The notes below the pieces were generated by a model. The model saw nothing but the letters and a program-made list of their open reading frames with translations, was not told the DNA's origin and did no database searches. The position numbers and the translations under genes were made by a program. Below are positions 34,676 through 46,616 of a DNA stretch of 64,000 bases, in pieces. Every line of letters starts with the position of its first letter. The stretch's first letter is position 1. The stretch spans positions 45,470,001 to 45,534,000 of the forward strand of contig NC_057835.1 in assembly GCF_910594005.1 (NCBI RefSeq), read 5' to 3'. Source of the stretch: Cervus elaphus. Taxonomy: Eukaryota > Chordata > Mammalia > Artiodactyla > Cervidae.

Positions 34676-35309
34676 GATAAGGCAACACACACAGACACCC
34701 ACATACAACGTGATTTCTACATGCCAATCACCACAGTCAGGACTTTTATATGTTATCTCACTGTGTCACCATAATAAATGAGGCATAATTTCATTATTTC
34801 CTTGTTCTATTTCTGTATATAAATTTCCTAATTTCAGAAATACAAGTTTGAGATGTATTGAACTCCCACTTTTCTAGTAGGTGAGATGAATTATTTAAAT
34901 TGGGTAAATAATTAGGCATTTTTAAAGAGCAAAAAGTGAAATTGGCCAAAGGAATAAAAAGAGATGAGAATAAACACCTCACAATGAAGGAACTTTCATA
35001 CCTCCAAAGGTAGTAGAGGAGAGTAACTCAAGACACTAGAAAGATGAAGTTATAGAGGCAGTTTTCATCAGGAAATTAAGGAATAAACAGACAACACTGC
35101 AAAAGGCTTTGTCATAAACTTCAGAGAAAATAAATCTACAAGTAAGTGCATTTACAAGCTCTAAAGTGTGAATATTTGGAAGAAGCAGATTGCTGAATTT
35201 CTATTAAAAATCAGAGACAAACTCAGATGATGAGGGATAATAAATGGAAGCCTCGACTTTGCAATTCTAAAGTGATAGTAAAAAATCATTATTCTGTCTT
35301 GCTCTTCCA

Positions 35310-35310
<1 letters not shown>
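34676..35310. other. Intergenic, nothing recognised
   Basis: No gene. A short MIR-like phrase lies near 34740-34800 but is too weak to call. Confidence 0.4.
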
Positions 35311-35341
<31 letters not shown>

Positions 35342-35357
35342 TCACAACACACACACA
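35311..35357. repeat. (CT)n(CA)n compound microsatellite
   Basis: A CT run followed by CA units with small interruptions. Confidence 0.93.
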
Positions 35358-35544
35358 TTTTCTACTATGTGCACAAGTGAGTGTCAACCTGCTAAGGAGA
35401 AGGAAATGAAGGAGCCAAGAGAGAGAAAAAGAAAGAGCAGAGATACCACGTAAACCCAAGGGAGGGAGACAGAGAGCAATGATGGAATGGGCGAAAATGA
35501 CTTTCCACTTCAGGTGTGGTGTCTGACTTCACTTCATTATTGTG

Positions 35545-35862
35545 GTTGTTGGTCAATTGCTAAGTCATGTCCGACTCTTTGCGACCCATGAAACTGCAGC
35601 ACACCAGGCTTCCCTGTCCTTCATTTCTCCCAGAGTTTTCTCAAACTCATGTCCATTGACTCAGTGATGTCAACCAACCATCTCATCCTCTGTCATCCCC
35701 TTCTCCTCCTTCCCTCAATCTTCTCAGCATCACAGTGTTTTCCCATGAGTTAGCTCTTCACATCAGGTGGCCAAAAGTTTTGGAGCTTCAGCTTTAGCAT
35801 CAGTTCTTTCAGTGGATAATCAGGGTTGATTTCCTTTAGGATTAACTGGTTTGAGATCAAAC
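35545..35862 (-). mobile_element. BovB 3' end fragment
   Basis: 'CAATTGCTAAGTCATGTCCG', 'CCATCTCATCCTCTGTCATC', 'CACATCAGGTGGCCAAAAG' is an antisense BovB tail of about 320 bp, close in extent to the piece at 15875-16195. Confidence 0.88.
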
Positions 35863-36103
35863 CCATCAAATCAGTCAGTCCTCTCACTGGGTCACTGTAT
35901 CTTTTTAACATATTTCCATTTTTGCTTAAATTAATTTTAGTGGGCTTTGGTAAGTGGCGGGCACCATTCATGAGTCTGAGAATATGACTACAAAAAACAA
36001 AATTATGAACTTTTCTACAGATTGGTCTTAGTACATAAGCATGATGAACAACATTGATTCCACAGGAAATTGTGTACTAAGTCACTGATAACCAACTTAC
36101 GAG
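35863..36103. other. Intergenic, nothing recognised
   Basis: AT-rich; nothing recognised. Confidence 0.4.
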
Positions 36104-36317
36104 GGTTTCCCTGGTGGCTCAGATAGTAAAGAATCTACCTGCAATGCAAGAGACCTGGGTTCGATCCAAGGGGAAGGAAGATCCCCTGGAGAAGGGAATG
36201 GCTACCCGCTCCAGTATTCTTGCCTGGAGAATTCTATGGACAGAGGGGCCTGGTGGGCTACAGTCTATGGGATCAAAAAGAGTTAGACACAACTGAGTGA
36301 CTAACACACACACATAC
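36104..36317 (+). mobile_element. Bov-tA SINE with TSD
   Basis: Full-length element with flanks AACCAACTTA at 36090-36099 and 36318-36327. Confidence 0.95.
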
Positions 36318-36565
36318 AACCAACTTATAACATGCAACAATCCCATTAGTCAGCTAAGGAATTTTTATATATCTCTTAGCTCTGTTATTTTGCACATAGT
36401 ATTAAACTCTCCTAGCCCATAGATTTCACATCTGTAAAAGGAGGATAATCGTCTCTATCATATAGGATTAACATGAGGGTTAAATCAAATTAAGTAATAT
36501 GTAGATTAAGCCCATCTCTCCTAGTACAAAGTGAGCATTCAAAACTTATTAATGTAAAGTAGTCA

Positions 36566-36785
36566 CATGTATGCGTGTGCACACACGGGCTTAGTCTCTT
36601 AGTTGTGTCTGATTCTTTGCGACCTCACAGCATAACAGGCTCCTCTGTCCATGAGATTCTCCAGGCAAGAATACTGTGGTGGGTAGCCATTCCCTTCTCC
36701 AGGGAATCTTCCTGACCCAGGGGTTGAACCCAGGTCTCCTGAATTGCAGGTGGATTCTTTACTATCTGAGCCATCAAGGAAGCCT
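36566..36785 (-). mobile_element. Bov-tA SINE
   Basis: Antisense element ending 'CTGAGCCATCAAGGAAGCC'. The near-matching flanks TAAAGTAGTCAC and TAAAGTGGCTAC are a decayed TSD. Confidence 0.92.
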
Positions 36786-36797
36786 ATAAAGTGGCTA

Positions 36798-38120
36798 CAC
36801 TTTACTATTTGTTGAGCTAAACATCAAAAGAGTTAGCTGACTTGGAAGCTCTTGAGAAACAATAGGCTTCTGTGTCCTCTTCTGATGAGAATATATCAGA
36901 AAGCAAAAGTAGACAAATCCTATTTTGTAGCTAAGTAGCCAACTTTATTTTTCTTTCCACTCTAATTCTCATGATTTTATTTCATCCCATGATATGTGGG
37001 ATATTCTCACTTTTCTCCTCTACCATATTTTAAGGAAGCAAATACAGTAATTCCATGAATACAAATACAACATCAACCTGGGAGATCAGCCAAACTGCAA
37101 AAGAAGAGCTGAAAGTGATATATTTTTTTTAATTAAACCTCTAAATCCATCTTACCAAACCTAGGGGGCACATGTGGCTACAAATGATGTATGAATTGCC
37201 ATATAACCCCTCCCCGTAAATAATCCCCTTACAGGACCTGGAAACCACTGATTGAGATGACATGCTATTTCCCACTTAAGGCTATTAACAAAGACACCTC
37301 TTTAACATTCCTCGCTTTCACCTCTCTCCCCAGGGCAGCGTTTCAGTATACAATGCTAGTCTGGAATTGACATTTGTTCTGAAGGAGAAATTCATTTACC
37401 TGCAGCTCTTCCGGAACAACGTCTACATTAAGGAAACAAGCTCATATCCTTCCTTCAGTTAGCTTCCAGGAATCCATCCTTCAGTTAGCTTCCTCAGCAT
37501 CTGAAAAATGAGGAAAAGTTTTTCTAATCATTCAAATGCCAAGCAAGAAGGAATAAAATTGATCTTTAATTGACCTTCTTAGTAGAAAATTAGAACTACC
37601 CTTTCCCAATAATGAAAGTCCTCTTAAACCTTCAAAAGTGGAGGAGGGTCAATTAAAAGTCAAAAAGTGTAGGCAGAAAGCAAGTCCAGGTGACCACATG
37701 GTTAGAAACCATTCCATCTAGTCCACTATTGCAGGCCCTGGGGCTGACGATTCACCAAAGGGTAGAAACCTCTGCCTAGGTGGGAAAACATTCAGATACA
37801 GAGAGAAATTAGAGTTTCTCTGTTTTCAAAAAGCACCCCGGCCTTGAATATGAAATGCAGAGTTTCTTCTTCACCAGAACCCACAGAATTTATCAACCCT
37901 GTGTTCTGCCTTTCACACCAGTAATTTTTTCTTATTTGCATGTTGTCCTTAATCACTGAATCACTCAATCAGTCTGTTAGGGCTATTTTGAAAATATGAA
38001 CAAACAAGATCAATAATAATCAAGAAGTAGGCATAAAATAAATACAATTGTTTTGTCTTCATAGTTTCTTTACATCTTGTTTTTGAAAACTCCAAGTCCA
38101 CATATATTAATATATCTTTG
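36798..38120. other. Intergenic, nothing recognised
   Basis: About 1.3 kb of single-copy-looking sequence. No gene is visible. Confidence 0.4.
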
Positions 38121-38130
38121 CAAACGCTTT

Positions 38131-38793
38131 GGGCTTCCCTGGTGGCTTAGACTGGAAAGAATCTGCCCATAATGCAGGAGGCCAAGGTTTGATCCCTGGG
38201 TCAGGAAGATCCTCTTGTTAGGTAGTTGGAATAGGATAAAGGAATCCAGAATGGTGGTGGCAAAAAGACAAGGAATGGAAAAATCTGCAAAAATAGAACC
38301 AAGGAAGGTCCGAGGAGACCTCAGGTAGAACAAACAGCACTCCTGGCTAGCCCAATTTACATGAGGCAGGCCCAGGGGGAGGAGAAAAAATGTAAAAAGA
38401 GGAGCCAAAGGGCTGGGGAGGGGGGGGTGTCTCTCTCTCTTTTTCTCTCTTTCTCTCTCTTCTCTTCGAGTCTTTTGGGTCAGCATGCCCTCATGCCTCA
38501 AGGATGTATTTTCCTTTATTTTCTAAATAAAACTGAGCTGTAACAGTGAGCTGTAGTGCTGTTCCATCTGAGAGCTGTAACACTGGTCAATCGCTTCAAA
38601 TTTTTGTTGTGATGAGACAGAACCAAGGAAATTACACCTCCCCCCCACCCCCAACAATCAGAAGGAAGGCATGGCTACCCATTCCAATATTTTTGCCTGG
38701 AGAATCCCATGGACAGAGGAGCCTGGCAGGCTACTACAGTTAATGGAGTCACAAAGAGTCAGACACAACTGAGGCAGCTTAGCACACATGACA
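38131..38793 (+). mobile_element. Bov-tA SINE split by an LTR
   Basis: The left half (38131-38215) runs from the tRNA head to 'GTCAGGAAGATCCTC'. The right half (about 38658-38793) resumes at 'AGAAGGAAGGCATGGCTACCC' and ends 'GCAGCTTAGCACACATG'. Outer flanks CAAACGCTTT (38121-38130) and CAAATGCTTT (38794-38803) are the SINE target-site duplication, so both halves are one insertion. Confidence 0.9.
38216..38657 (+). mobile_element. Solo ERV-type LTR inside the SINE
   Basis: About 440 bp starting TGTTAGGTAG and probably ending CCCAACA. It contains a CT-rich tract (about 38428-38466), an AATAAA signal at 38526-38531 and a 'GAGCTGTAACA' repeat near 38533 and 38572. No internal region is present. 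The family is not resolved. Confidence 0.65.
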
Positions 38794-38803
38794 CAAATGC
38801 TTT

Positions 38804-39164
38804 ATATGGAAAAATACATTGAAATAGTCTTTTTGCATATCCAGCTCTCTTATTAAACCATAAGCTCCTAATTACAAAGTCCATGCCTTATACATCTTTG
38901 TAGTAGGGTGTAGGATAACATCTTGGAAATTTTGCTTCTGTTTTTAATCTATTTGTATTTAAATAATCCAAATTTAAGGATGAGTTTGAGTTGAAGTTAT
39001 TTGAATAGAAGGCATATTATTAAACAGAACACCTAGCTTTGATACTAGAAAAGTTTGTATAAACCTTTGACCCTTAAAAGTATATATGATAAAGGTGACA
39101 CTGCAAATTTGTGAGGAAAAGATAGACATTTTTATGTAGTGTTGGAACAAAAGACAAACATTTG
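38804..39164. other. Intergenic, nothing recognised
   Basis: AT-rich; no gene is visible. Confidence 0.4.
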
Positions 39165-40365
39165 GAAAAAGATAAAATTGGATTTTCATTTCACACTCAC
39201 ACCAAATAAAGATCTAAAATATAAAAATTAATTTTTAAATTATATCATATAGAAATAAAATAAGGATGAACTTCTTTACAACTTGGAAGTTGGGAAAACA
39301 TTCAAAATTCAGAAACAGTAAAAGAAATAATGTTTGACTGCACTAAAATATGAGATTTGTATTGAAAAAATATCATAAACAATGGCAAAATATATACTAA
39401 GAAAAGATATACAATTTACAAAAGGATGACAGTTCACAGTACAAAGATATTCTAAAAATTGAAGCGAAACAACCACAACCAGATAAAAACATGGGCAAAA
39501 GATGTGAAAAAACAGTACATAGAAGAAGAATGAAACATATGAGTTTATCAACATAATCATAAACCAAATTTTATTATGATATCACTTCTCACCTATAAGA
39601 CTGGCAAAAATCCAAAAATTTGATCCTGTATTCTTTTATTGTGACACAGCAACTCCTTGACAGTGAGAATACAGAAAGAGGTAACACTGACAGAAGAGAA
39701 CTTGGCAGTAACTAGAATTATTTATGCTTTCTTTTGACTCAGCAATTCCACTTATAGGTATCTGTCAAGAAATGGCAAAATTAAGAATTTTTTATATACA
39801 AAATTACTCATTGCAGAATTATTTTTAATACTAAAACCTCAGTGGTTATCAGACAACTCAAATGGTCATCAGTAGGGACTGATTACATGAATTATGGTAA
39901 ATTAAATATTACATAGTCTTGAACAGGATTGAAGAAGATCATACACTGATACACTGATACTGAAGAATATCATACACTGATACACTGATACATAACATAC
40001 ACTGACACATACACTAATATATTATTAGGTGGAAACTTAAAATGCAGAATAACATAGATGGTATACTATCTTTTATATAAGAAAATAATTCATATTTATT
40101 TGGCAAACTGCATTTGAAGTAAGAATTTGTTATAGTAAACTTGTAATGAGCAACAATTTAAAAAAGAGAGAGAAGGTAGAGGATCAATGAAATTAGAATT
40201 GAAGTAAGAGCCCTTAAATATGAAAAAAATGTGACAGCATGAATCTAACTGTACATCACGCTAGAGACACAAGAAAACACCAAAGAAATTGCTTTCCACA
40301 TTTTTTAAACTTTTCATATTTAGTTGAATATAACATATTTTGTGAATAAAAAGAGTTTAAAAGAA
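39165..40365 (+). mobile_element. Old L1M ORF2 3' region and 3' UTR
   Basis: Sense L1 landmarks in order: 'GGGCAAAAGATGTGAAAAAAC' (about 39493), 'CACTTCTCACCTATAAGACTGGC' (39583), 'TTTTGACTCAGCAATTCCAC' (39731), 'AATGGTCATCAGTAGG' (39861). Badly decayed, with no open frame. A 31-bp tandem duplication lies inside. Confidence 0.7.
39930..39991. repeat. 31-bp tandem duplication
   Basis: Units 39930-39960 and 39961-39991 differ at one base. Each ends ATACACTGATACACTGATAC, itself an 8-9 bp sub-repeat. Confidence 0.9.
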
Positions 40366-40989
40366 ATCTTAACAGTAGTATACTTACTGGTAGTTTTATT
40401 TTTAAATTATATATGTATATGTAAATATGTAATTAAATTTGATAGTATTACATAGTAAAATACTTCTTGTAACAGAAAAAGTACAAGTATAAAATCAAAA
40501 AAGTTAAATTATTTTAATGTTTCATCTGGATTTGAAAAATCATTATAAACTCCTAATTTTTCCCTACTTTGGAAAATGCAAACTTCCTAGCTCTGTTCAC
40601 TGAGGAGGCCTAGAACCAACAGAACCAAATAGAACTGAACACAGTTAACAACTAGATTATGGTTCCTAAATGCCATTTGCTATTAAAACATCTTAGCAGC
40701 TTCAGAGAAATAGCTGATTCTAAATGTGAATCTGGAAACATACAAGATGAAAATTTTACTGTGCCAAAAAGCAAGGAAATTATCAGTCAAAGAATCATTT
40801 CCAAAAGTCAAGGAGCCAACATGAAAGAGTGGCTACCGGCCAAATTTGAGGTGATTTGACTAGTTAATATAACAATAAGCGTAACTGTTCAAAACATATT
40901 GAATATAGATATATTTTAAACAAGTAAATAATAATAAGGTGAAAAAATGAAACCTAGTTAATATACAGCATTTTAAAAATCCCTACTTC
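40366..40989. other. Intergenic, nothing recognised
   Basis: AT-rich. The 66-residue ORF at 40659-40859 has no recognisable domain. Confidence 0.4.
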
Positions 40990-41505
40990 ATTGTGATATG
41001 TATATGCAATGGAATAATAGTCAGCCATAAAAAGGGACCAATTTGTGCCAGTTATATTGAGGTGGATGAACCTAGAGCCTCTTATACAGAGTGAAGTAAA
41101 CCAAGAAGAGCAAAACAAATATTGTACATGAATGCATATATGTGGAATCTAGAAAAAGGGTACTGACAAACCTATTTTCAGGGCAGGAATAGAGACATAA
41201 ACATAGAGAAAGGACTTGTGGACACAGTGAGGAAAGGAGAGGGTAGGACAAACTGAGAAAGTAGCATTGACATCTATACACTACGGTATGTAAACAGATA
41301 GTTAGCAGCAAGCAGCTATATCATGCAGGGAGCCCAGCTCAGTGCTCTGTGATGACCTAGAGGGGTGGGATGGGGGTTGGGAGGGAGGCTCAAGAAGGAG
41401 GGGATACATGTATACTTATAGGTGGTCACAGTGCTGTACAGCAGAAACCAGCACGGCATTGTAAAGCAATTATCCTACAATTAAAAATAAATTTTAAAAA
41501 ACAAA
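40990..41505 (+). mobile_element. L1 3' end
   Basis: 'CAATGGAATAATAGTCAGCC', 'GAGGTGGATGAACCTAGAGCC', 'GCTGTACAGCAGAAACCAGC', then an A-rich tail. Ruminant L1 ORF2 end and 3' UTR, with frames broken. Confidence 0.88.
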
Positions 41506-41674
41506 AAATAAATACTGCAAAAAAATTTCAGATGAAAATTATAAAATTAAGTTCCATCTTGCCTTCACTCTACTAAGTATATTTCAAGAATTCAGAATCT
41601 TCCCTCTTAATGAGACAAAGTTCTCTTTTATGGAATAGTGTGGATAAAAGTATAGAACTGTGATATAGAAAGTA

Positions 41675-41805
41675 TGTATGCGTGTGCTCAGTCACTTCAT
41701 TTGTATCCTACTCCTTGTGACTCCATGGACTGCAGCCTGCCAGGCTCCTCTGTCCATGGGATTCTCCAGGCAAGAATACTGGAGTGAGTTGCCATGCCCT
41801 CCTCA
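41675..41805 (-). mobile_element. Bov-A SINE with exact TSD
   Basis: Antisense unit flanked by ATATAGAAAGTA at 41663-41674 and 41806-41817. Confidence 0.94.
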
Positions 41806-41817
41806 ATATAGAAAGTA

Positions 41818-42269
41818 AAGGATTCTTTAAATGATGTTTTATGACTCCAGTGAAATAACTCATTCAAACATCATCAACAGATGAAATCATTGGATGACAA
41901 GGACCTTTACAAGGAGGGATCAGCCTACCACCACCCAAAACCAGTGATCAATCTTAGCATCACAAAACCTTAGACAATCCATGTACCCTAATGTGTTATG
42001 ATGTGGGACACACAGCACTATCCCTGAGGAATTCTTACAAAAAGTTTGAGGGAATCAATATGAAGGGAAGGAGGCATTCCTGGCTTAACTATGATGGAGA
42101 CACCAAAAGCAGATGTCCAGCAGCCATTACGCAGAAATCTACATACCACACACATTCCACAGTCACAGAGTATTTTGAAAATAGCTAAAAATGCCTTCTT
42201 GATAACTGTCAGTCAGCTCCAGGGCAGGTAACCTTTCCTGAGGTCTGCAGTCAAGCAGAAGGAAGGAAA
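41818..42269. other. Intergenic, nothing recognised
   Basis: No gene or named repeat is visible. Confidence 0.4.
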
Positions 42270-42525
42270 TAATAAGGGGGAAAAGCACAAATCAATGAGA
42301 TATGAAGCAGAAAATACTATAGAGAAAATAAATGAAACCAACAATCAGAATGATTAAGTAAAAAAAAAAGGAGCAAAGACACAAATTACCAATGTCAAGA
42401 ATGAAACATAAAACTTAAATATAAATCCTACAGACTTTATAAGGATAATAAGGGAGTAATATAAACATTCACATCACTTGAAAAACAAAAAGCTCTAATT
42501 ATTTGTACAACTGAGTAAATGCACT
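42270..42525 (+). mobile_element. Old L1M ORF2 fragment
   Basis: 'AAATAAATGAAACCAACAATC', 'CACAAATTACCAATGTCAAGAATG' and 'AGGATAATAAGGGAGTAATAT' are sense L1M ORF2 landmarks. Adjacent sequence to about 42950 may also belong to it. Confidence 0.6.
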
Positions 42526-42957
42526 GACAAGAATATGCAGTTGGAATTGGATTTATGGCTTCTGGGTTGTCTGAAGATTCAGGACCTCCTGAAAAGTCTG
42601 AAATTCTCTAATGCATGATTTTTTTCTCCTCTTTTCAGAAAAGAAATAGGAATCCCATAGAAATACACAGAAAGAACCAAATCAAGATATAAAGAAAGCA
42701 TTTCATGCCAACAACAAAATGTTAGTAAAACTTAAAGTTGAGCTACCCCTTGCTTAGTTCAGAGAAATAGTACATAATGAAAGAGGAAAAATCCCAATTT
42801 TTTCTGAGAATGCAATAATGTTTTTCCACTGAGTGAGTGTGAAATACTTTCAAAAAATATATACTGGTATACCTTTGTCCTTTCAGAGAAAATTAATAAG
42901 CTAGATTATAAATTCTCAGAGTTTGATAGATCCTATTCCATGATTGGCTTATAAAGG
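42526..42957. other. Intergenic, possible L1M continuation
   Basis: AT-rich; no clear landmark and no gene. Confidence 0.3.
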
Positions 42958-43077
42958 TTCAATTCAGTTCAGTCACACAGTTGTGTCCAACTCAACTCCT
43001 GGAGCTTGCTCAAACTCAAGTCCATCGAGTCGGTGATGCCATCAAACCATCTCATCCTCTATCATCCCCTTCAGTCA
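42958..43077 (-). mobile_element. BovB/Bov-A tail fragment
   Basis: 'TTCAGTTCAGTCACACAGTTG', 'GTCGGTGATGCCATCAAACC', 'CTCATCCTCTATCATCCCC' is an antisense BovB 3' end with a deletion after 'GTCCAACTC'. Confidence 0.85.
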
Positions 43078-43371
43078 AACGCGCCCGAATCTAAATCCAG
43101 CTACCTCACTTTCCCTTCTTGGTAAAGGTGAATTCCATGAATATTTAACCATTGTCCAGTACTTTATTATATACTTGAAATTGGTAAGAGATTAGATCTT
43201 AAATGTTCTCACCACCACAGAACCAAACTAAAATGACAAACACTTATGACAGGAACGAAATGGAGATGGTCAACACAAACACATAATGGAATCTTAAACA
43301 AACTTTACAGGAATTTATAACTCTTCTCAGAAATCATCAGAGGACAGCAATCAGTTTCCAAACACCAAATC
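43078..43371. other. Intergenic, possible L1M 3' UTR
   Basis: 'ATATACTTGAAATTGGTAAGAG' with 'AGATCTTAAATGTTCTCACC' near 43170 looks like an old L1 3' UTR. The remainder is not recognised. Confidence 0.4.
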
Positions 43372-44016
43372 TTTTTTTTTTTTTCATTTATTTTTATTAG
43401 TTGGAGGCTAATTACTTTACAATATTGTAGTGGTTTTTGCTATACATTGACATGAATCAGCCATGGATTTACATGTGTTCCCCATCCCGATCCCCCCTCC
43501 CACCTCCCTCTCCACCCGATCCCTCTGGGTCTTCCCAGTGCACCAGGCCTGAGCACTTGTCTCATGCATCCCACCTGGGCTGGTGATCTGTTTCACCCTT
43601 GATAGCATACTTGTTTCGATGCTGTTCTCTCTAAACATCCCACCCTCGCCTTCTCCCACAGAGTCCAAAAGTCTGTTCTGTACATCTGTGTCTCTTTTTC
43701 TGTTTTGCATATAGGGTTATTGTTACCATCTTTCTAAGTTCCATATATATGCGTTAGTATACTGTATTGATCTTTATCTTTCTGGCTTACTTCACTCTGT
43801 ATAATAGGCTCCAGTTTCATCCATCTCATTAGAACTGATTCAAATGAATTCTTTTTAATGGCTGAGTAATATTCCATTGTGTATATGTACCACAGTTTCC
43901 TTATCCATTCGTCTGCTGATGGACATCTAGGTTGCTTCCATGTCCTGGCTATTATAAACAGTGCTGCGATGAACACTTGGGTGCACGTGTCTCTTTCAGA
44001 TCTGGTTTCCTGGGTG
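43372..44016 (-). mobile_element. Young L1 3' fragment with exact TSD
   Basis: Antisense: a T run at 43372-43384, the ruminant L1 3' UTR, then the ORF2 C-terminal region. The minus-strand frame at 44084-43734 contains WKQPRCPSADEWIRKLWYIY and TMEYYSAIKKN. The flanks CAAACACCAAATC at 43359-43371 and 44017-44029 are identical, each followed by T's. It is 5'-truncated and non-autonomous. Good preservation and an exact duplication suggest a recent insertion. Confidence 0.95.
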
Positions 44017-44029
44017 CAAACACCAAATC

Positions 44030-44309
44030 TTTTCACACCATCTTGGAACTTCCTTGTTCTCCTCACCCAGCTATCCTGATTCAAATAGGGAAGAAAACCA
44101 CTAGGGAACTAATTAGCTGAAAAAGCCAAATAAATTCCATGCTTACCTTGCAAAAACTCCTGAATCTGTGAGTATCTTGGAATTCACTGCTACCACAGCA
44201 CTGAGTTTCCTGACTCACAGGTCAAAAGTCTTTCAATAGACTTTCAACTTTATTCAGTATGCAGAGTTGGGTTTTTGATACTACAAAAAAGAAATGGTAA
44301 TTAAATTAT
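44030..44309. other. Intergenic, nothing recognised
   Basis: No gene or named repeat is visible. Confidence 0.4.
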
Positions 44310-44440
44310 GTGATGCCACGGAGGTGTTCCCTAACACTTTGTGGTAATAATCTTATATATCAAATCAATAAATTGAACACTAAACTTACACAATTTATAC
44401 ATCAATTATATTTCAAAAAATCTGGCAGAAAAAAGAAATC
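44310..44440 (+). mobile_element. Old L1M 3' end
   Basis: 'TTATATATCAAATCAATAAATTG', 'ACACTAAACTTACACAATTTATAC', 'ATCAATTATATTTCAAAAAA' is an L1 3' terminus in sense orientation. Confidence 0.55.
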
Positions 44441-44689
44441 AAAATTAGCAGTTGTCCATAATGAGCCATCCTGTTGTGACTAATGTTCTCACAGAAGCCC
44501 CAATATATTATTTGTTGATGACACTGCTCAAGAATCTATACAAGATTCTTACTCTAAAACAAAACTTGACCTATAAGCCTCAAAGCCCTGGAGAAGTAAA
44601 ATGGATTAATGATATTTTTAACTTTTTACATTTTTGTATTTTTTAAATCCAAATTTATAGCAAAGAAGAATTCAATTAATTTCTGTTCA

Positions 44690-46260
44690 ATTAATTCCTG
44701 TATACCCTATACCAACATTCACTAATTGTTAACATTTTACACATTGCTTTCTCTCTTTTCTTTAATAATTACTAACGCTGATCCATTTGAAAGTTAGTTG
44801 CAGATATCATGACCCATGATTCTTTAATAATTCTGTGTTTATCCCCTAAGAACAAGAACATTCTTTTACATAACCACAATATAGTCATCACATTTAGAAA
44901 ACCCGATATTCATATGATAACACAATACAACATGTTAATTATCTCCTAATGTGGTGCTAGTGGTAAAGAACCTGCCTGCCAATGATAGAGACATAAGAAA
45001 CACGTGTTCAATCCCTGGGTAGGGAAAATCTCTTGGAGAGGAAAATGGCAGCCCACTCCAATATTCTTGCCTGGGAAATCCCACAGTCAGAGGAGCCTGG
45101 TGAGCTGCAGTCCATGGGGTCACAAAAGAGTCAGACACAGCTTAGCGACCACACAGTCATGCGCTAAGCACTCATTCAAGCTCGTGCTCAGTCAGTAAGC
45201 ACTATTATCAATCAATCAATCGGTGTCATTCACATATTATTTTCCTGATCCAGAATTCAATCTAGAATCACTTGTTACAATTAGTTGTAGTGTCTCTTTA
45301 GTTTCTGTTTAGTTTCCTTAGGGCAGTTTCTCACCTATGTTTGTCTTTATGACATTAACATTTGCTAAGAATGCAGGTAGTTGTTTTATGAATTCAGGCT
45401 TTTTGATGTTTTGTCACAATTAATTTCTGCATGCTTGTCAGGAATACAAAAGTAACCCATGTCGTGTCCTCAGTGCAACACATCAAGAATCACAGGATAT
45501 TAGTTTATCACATTACTAATGATGTTAACTGGGTTCAGATGGCATCAACAAGGCTTCTCCATGTAAAATTATCAATATTCCCTTTGTACTTAATAAGCAA
45601 TCTGTGGGGAAATACTCTGACGCAGTTTAATTATCTGGTCCCCATCACACTTTCACCTTGTGATGTTAGCATTTATTAATGATTCTTGCCTAAATCAATT
45701 ATCACTATGGTAGTTGCAGATTGGTGATTTTTTTTCCCAACTCTATAACACTCTATGGTAAAGAAGAGCTTTTTATTTAATAAGTTCTTATCTAATACTG
45801 ATATATTTGTGTTGATAAGCGTGTCCCATCAAGAGCCCCTCAAACTGGCTCCAGAGTCCTTTTTACAATGTTCATTTCTTTTTAGAACTTCCTCAGTTTT
45901 TGACACAATGAAGTACTTCAGACTCATCTCAAATTTTTTCTGTCCCAGCCGTGGAGTCAACCATATTTCTAAGATCTTCAGAAACCATTACATGGTTTGT
46001 TTAACTCTACCTAGAATGTTTGTTCTCTACAATATCGATAAAGTTACGTCCCCTCAATGTGAACCCTTAGGGAATATTTTTGCCCATGTATCTAGATGGC
46101 ACTCTCATGCTGACTACATGAAAAGGGGAGCTTGACAAGATCATCCTGCACTAGTTCCTTGTAGTGGAGAATTATTTTTCAAAATCAAAATCCAGGTAGT
46201 ATTACACAGGGGTGTAATTGCTTCTAAGCTCATTCAGTGGCTAGAACCAAGAAATACAGA
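44690..46260. mobile_element. Old L1M-related relic, split by SINE
   Basis: 'ATCATGACCCATGATTCTTTAATA', 'CCTAAGAACAAGAACATTC', 'CCTGATCCAGAATTCAATC', 'GATTCTTGCCTAAATCAATTATC' and 'AAGAAGAGCTTT' occur in the order of a widespread mammalian L1M-associated repeat. Orientation and subfamily are not certain. A 126-residue ORF at 45755-46135 lies inside it and is not a gene. Confidence 0.6.
44942..45165 (+). mobile_element. Bov-tA SINE
   Basis: 'GTGGTGCTAGTGGTAAAGAACC' head variant to 'CAGACACAGCTTAGCGACC'. Inserted in the L1M-related relic. Confidence 0.9.
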
Positions 46261-46348
46261 TTTTCATCATAAATACAGTATATTTCAAATCATGAATTAG
46301 TATAAATTCATTTATACTATGAACTCTTATATTCCTAATTCCAATCTG

Positions 46349-46401
46349 GGGGCTTCCCTGGTGGCTCAGATGGTAAAGAGTCTGCCTGCAATGTGAGAGA
46401 A
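46349..46401 (+). mobile_element. 3'-truncated Bov-tA head
   Basis: 'GGGCTTCCCTGGTGGCTCAG' to 'CTGCCTGCAATGTGAGAG', then unrelated sequence. Only the tRNA-derived part is present. Confidence 0.88.
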
Positions 46402-46616
46402 TCTAACACCACAGTATTCTTCTCTACCTTCTCCAATTCTGTATTTATATCTCCTTTTTCCTACAAAGACAAGCCTGACTCTAACAATAGTACATTTAGT
46501 TAGCTTTCAATCTTATTGTATATACAAAGGGATTCCAGGATTTTCACACTCTTACTATACTTACAAGAAAACAGTATATTCAAAGTTCAAGGTTTGAAGG
46601 GTTTTTGACTTTCTTT

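Noticed and set aside
35311..35357. Regular repeats as a possible CRISPR-like array
   Set aside because: Simple CT/CA microsatellite without spacers, in a vertebrate genome.
42958..43077. Possible separate SINE family
   Set aside because: Matches the BovB 3' end with a deletion, so a new family is not needed.
45755..46135. 126-residue ORF
   Set aside because: Lies in an old L1M-related repeat with no recognisable domain.
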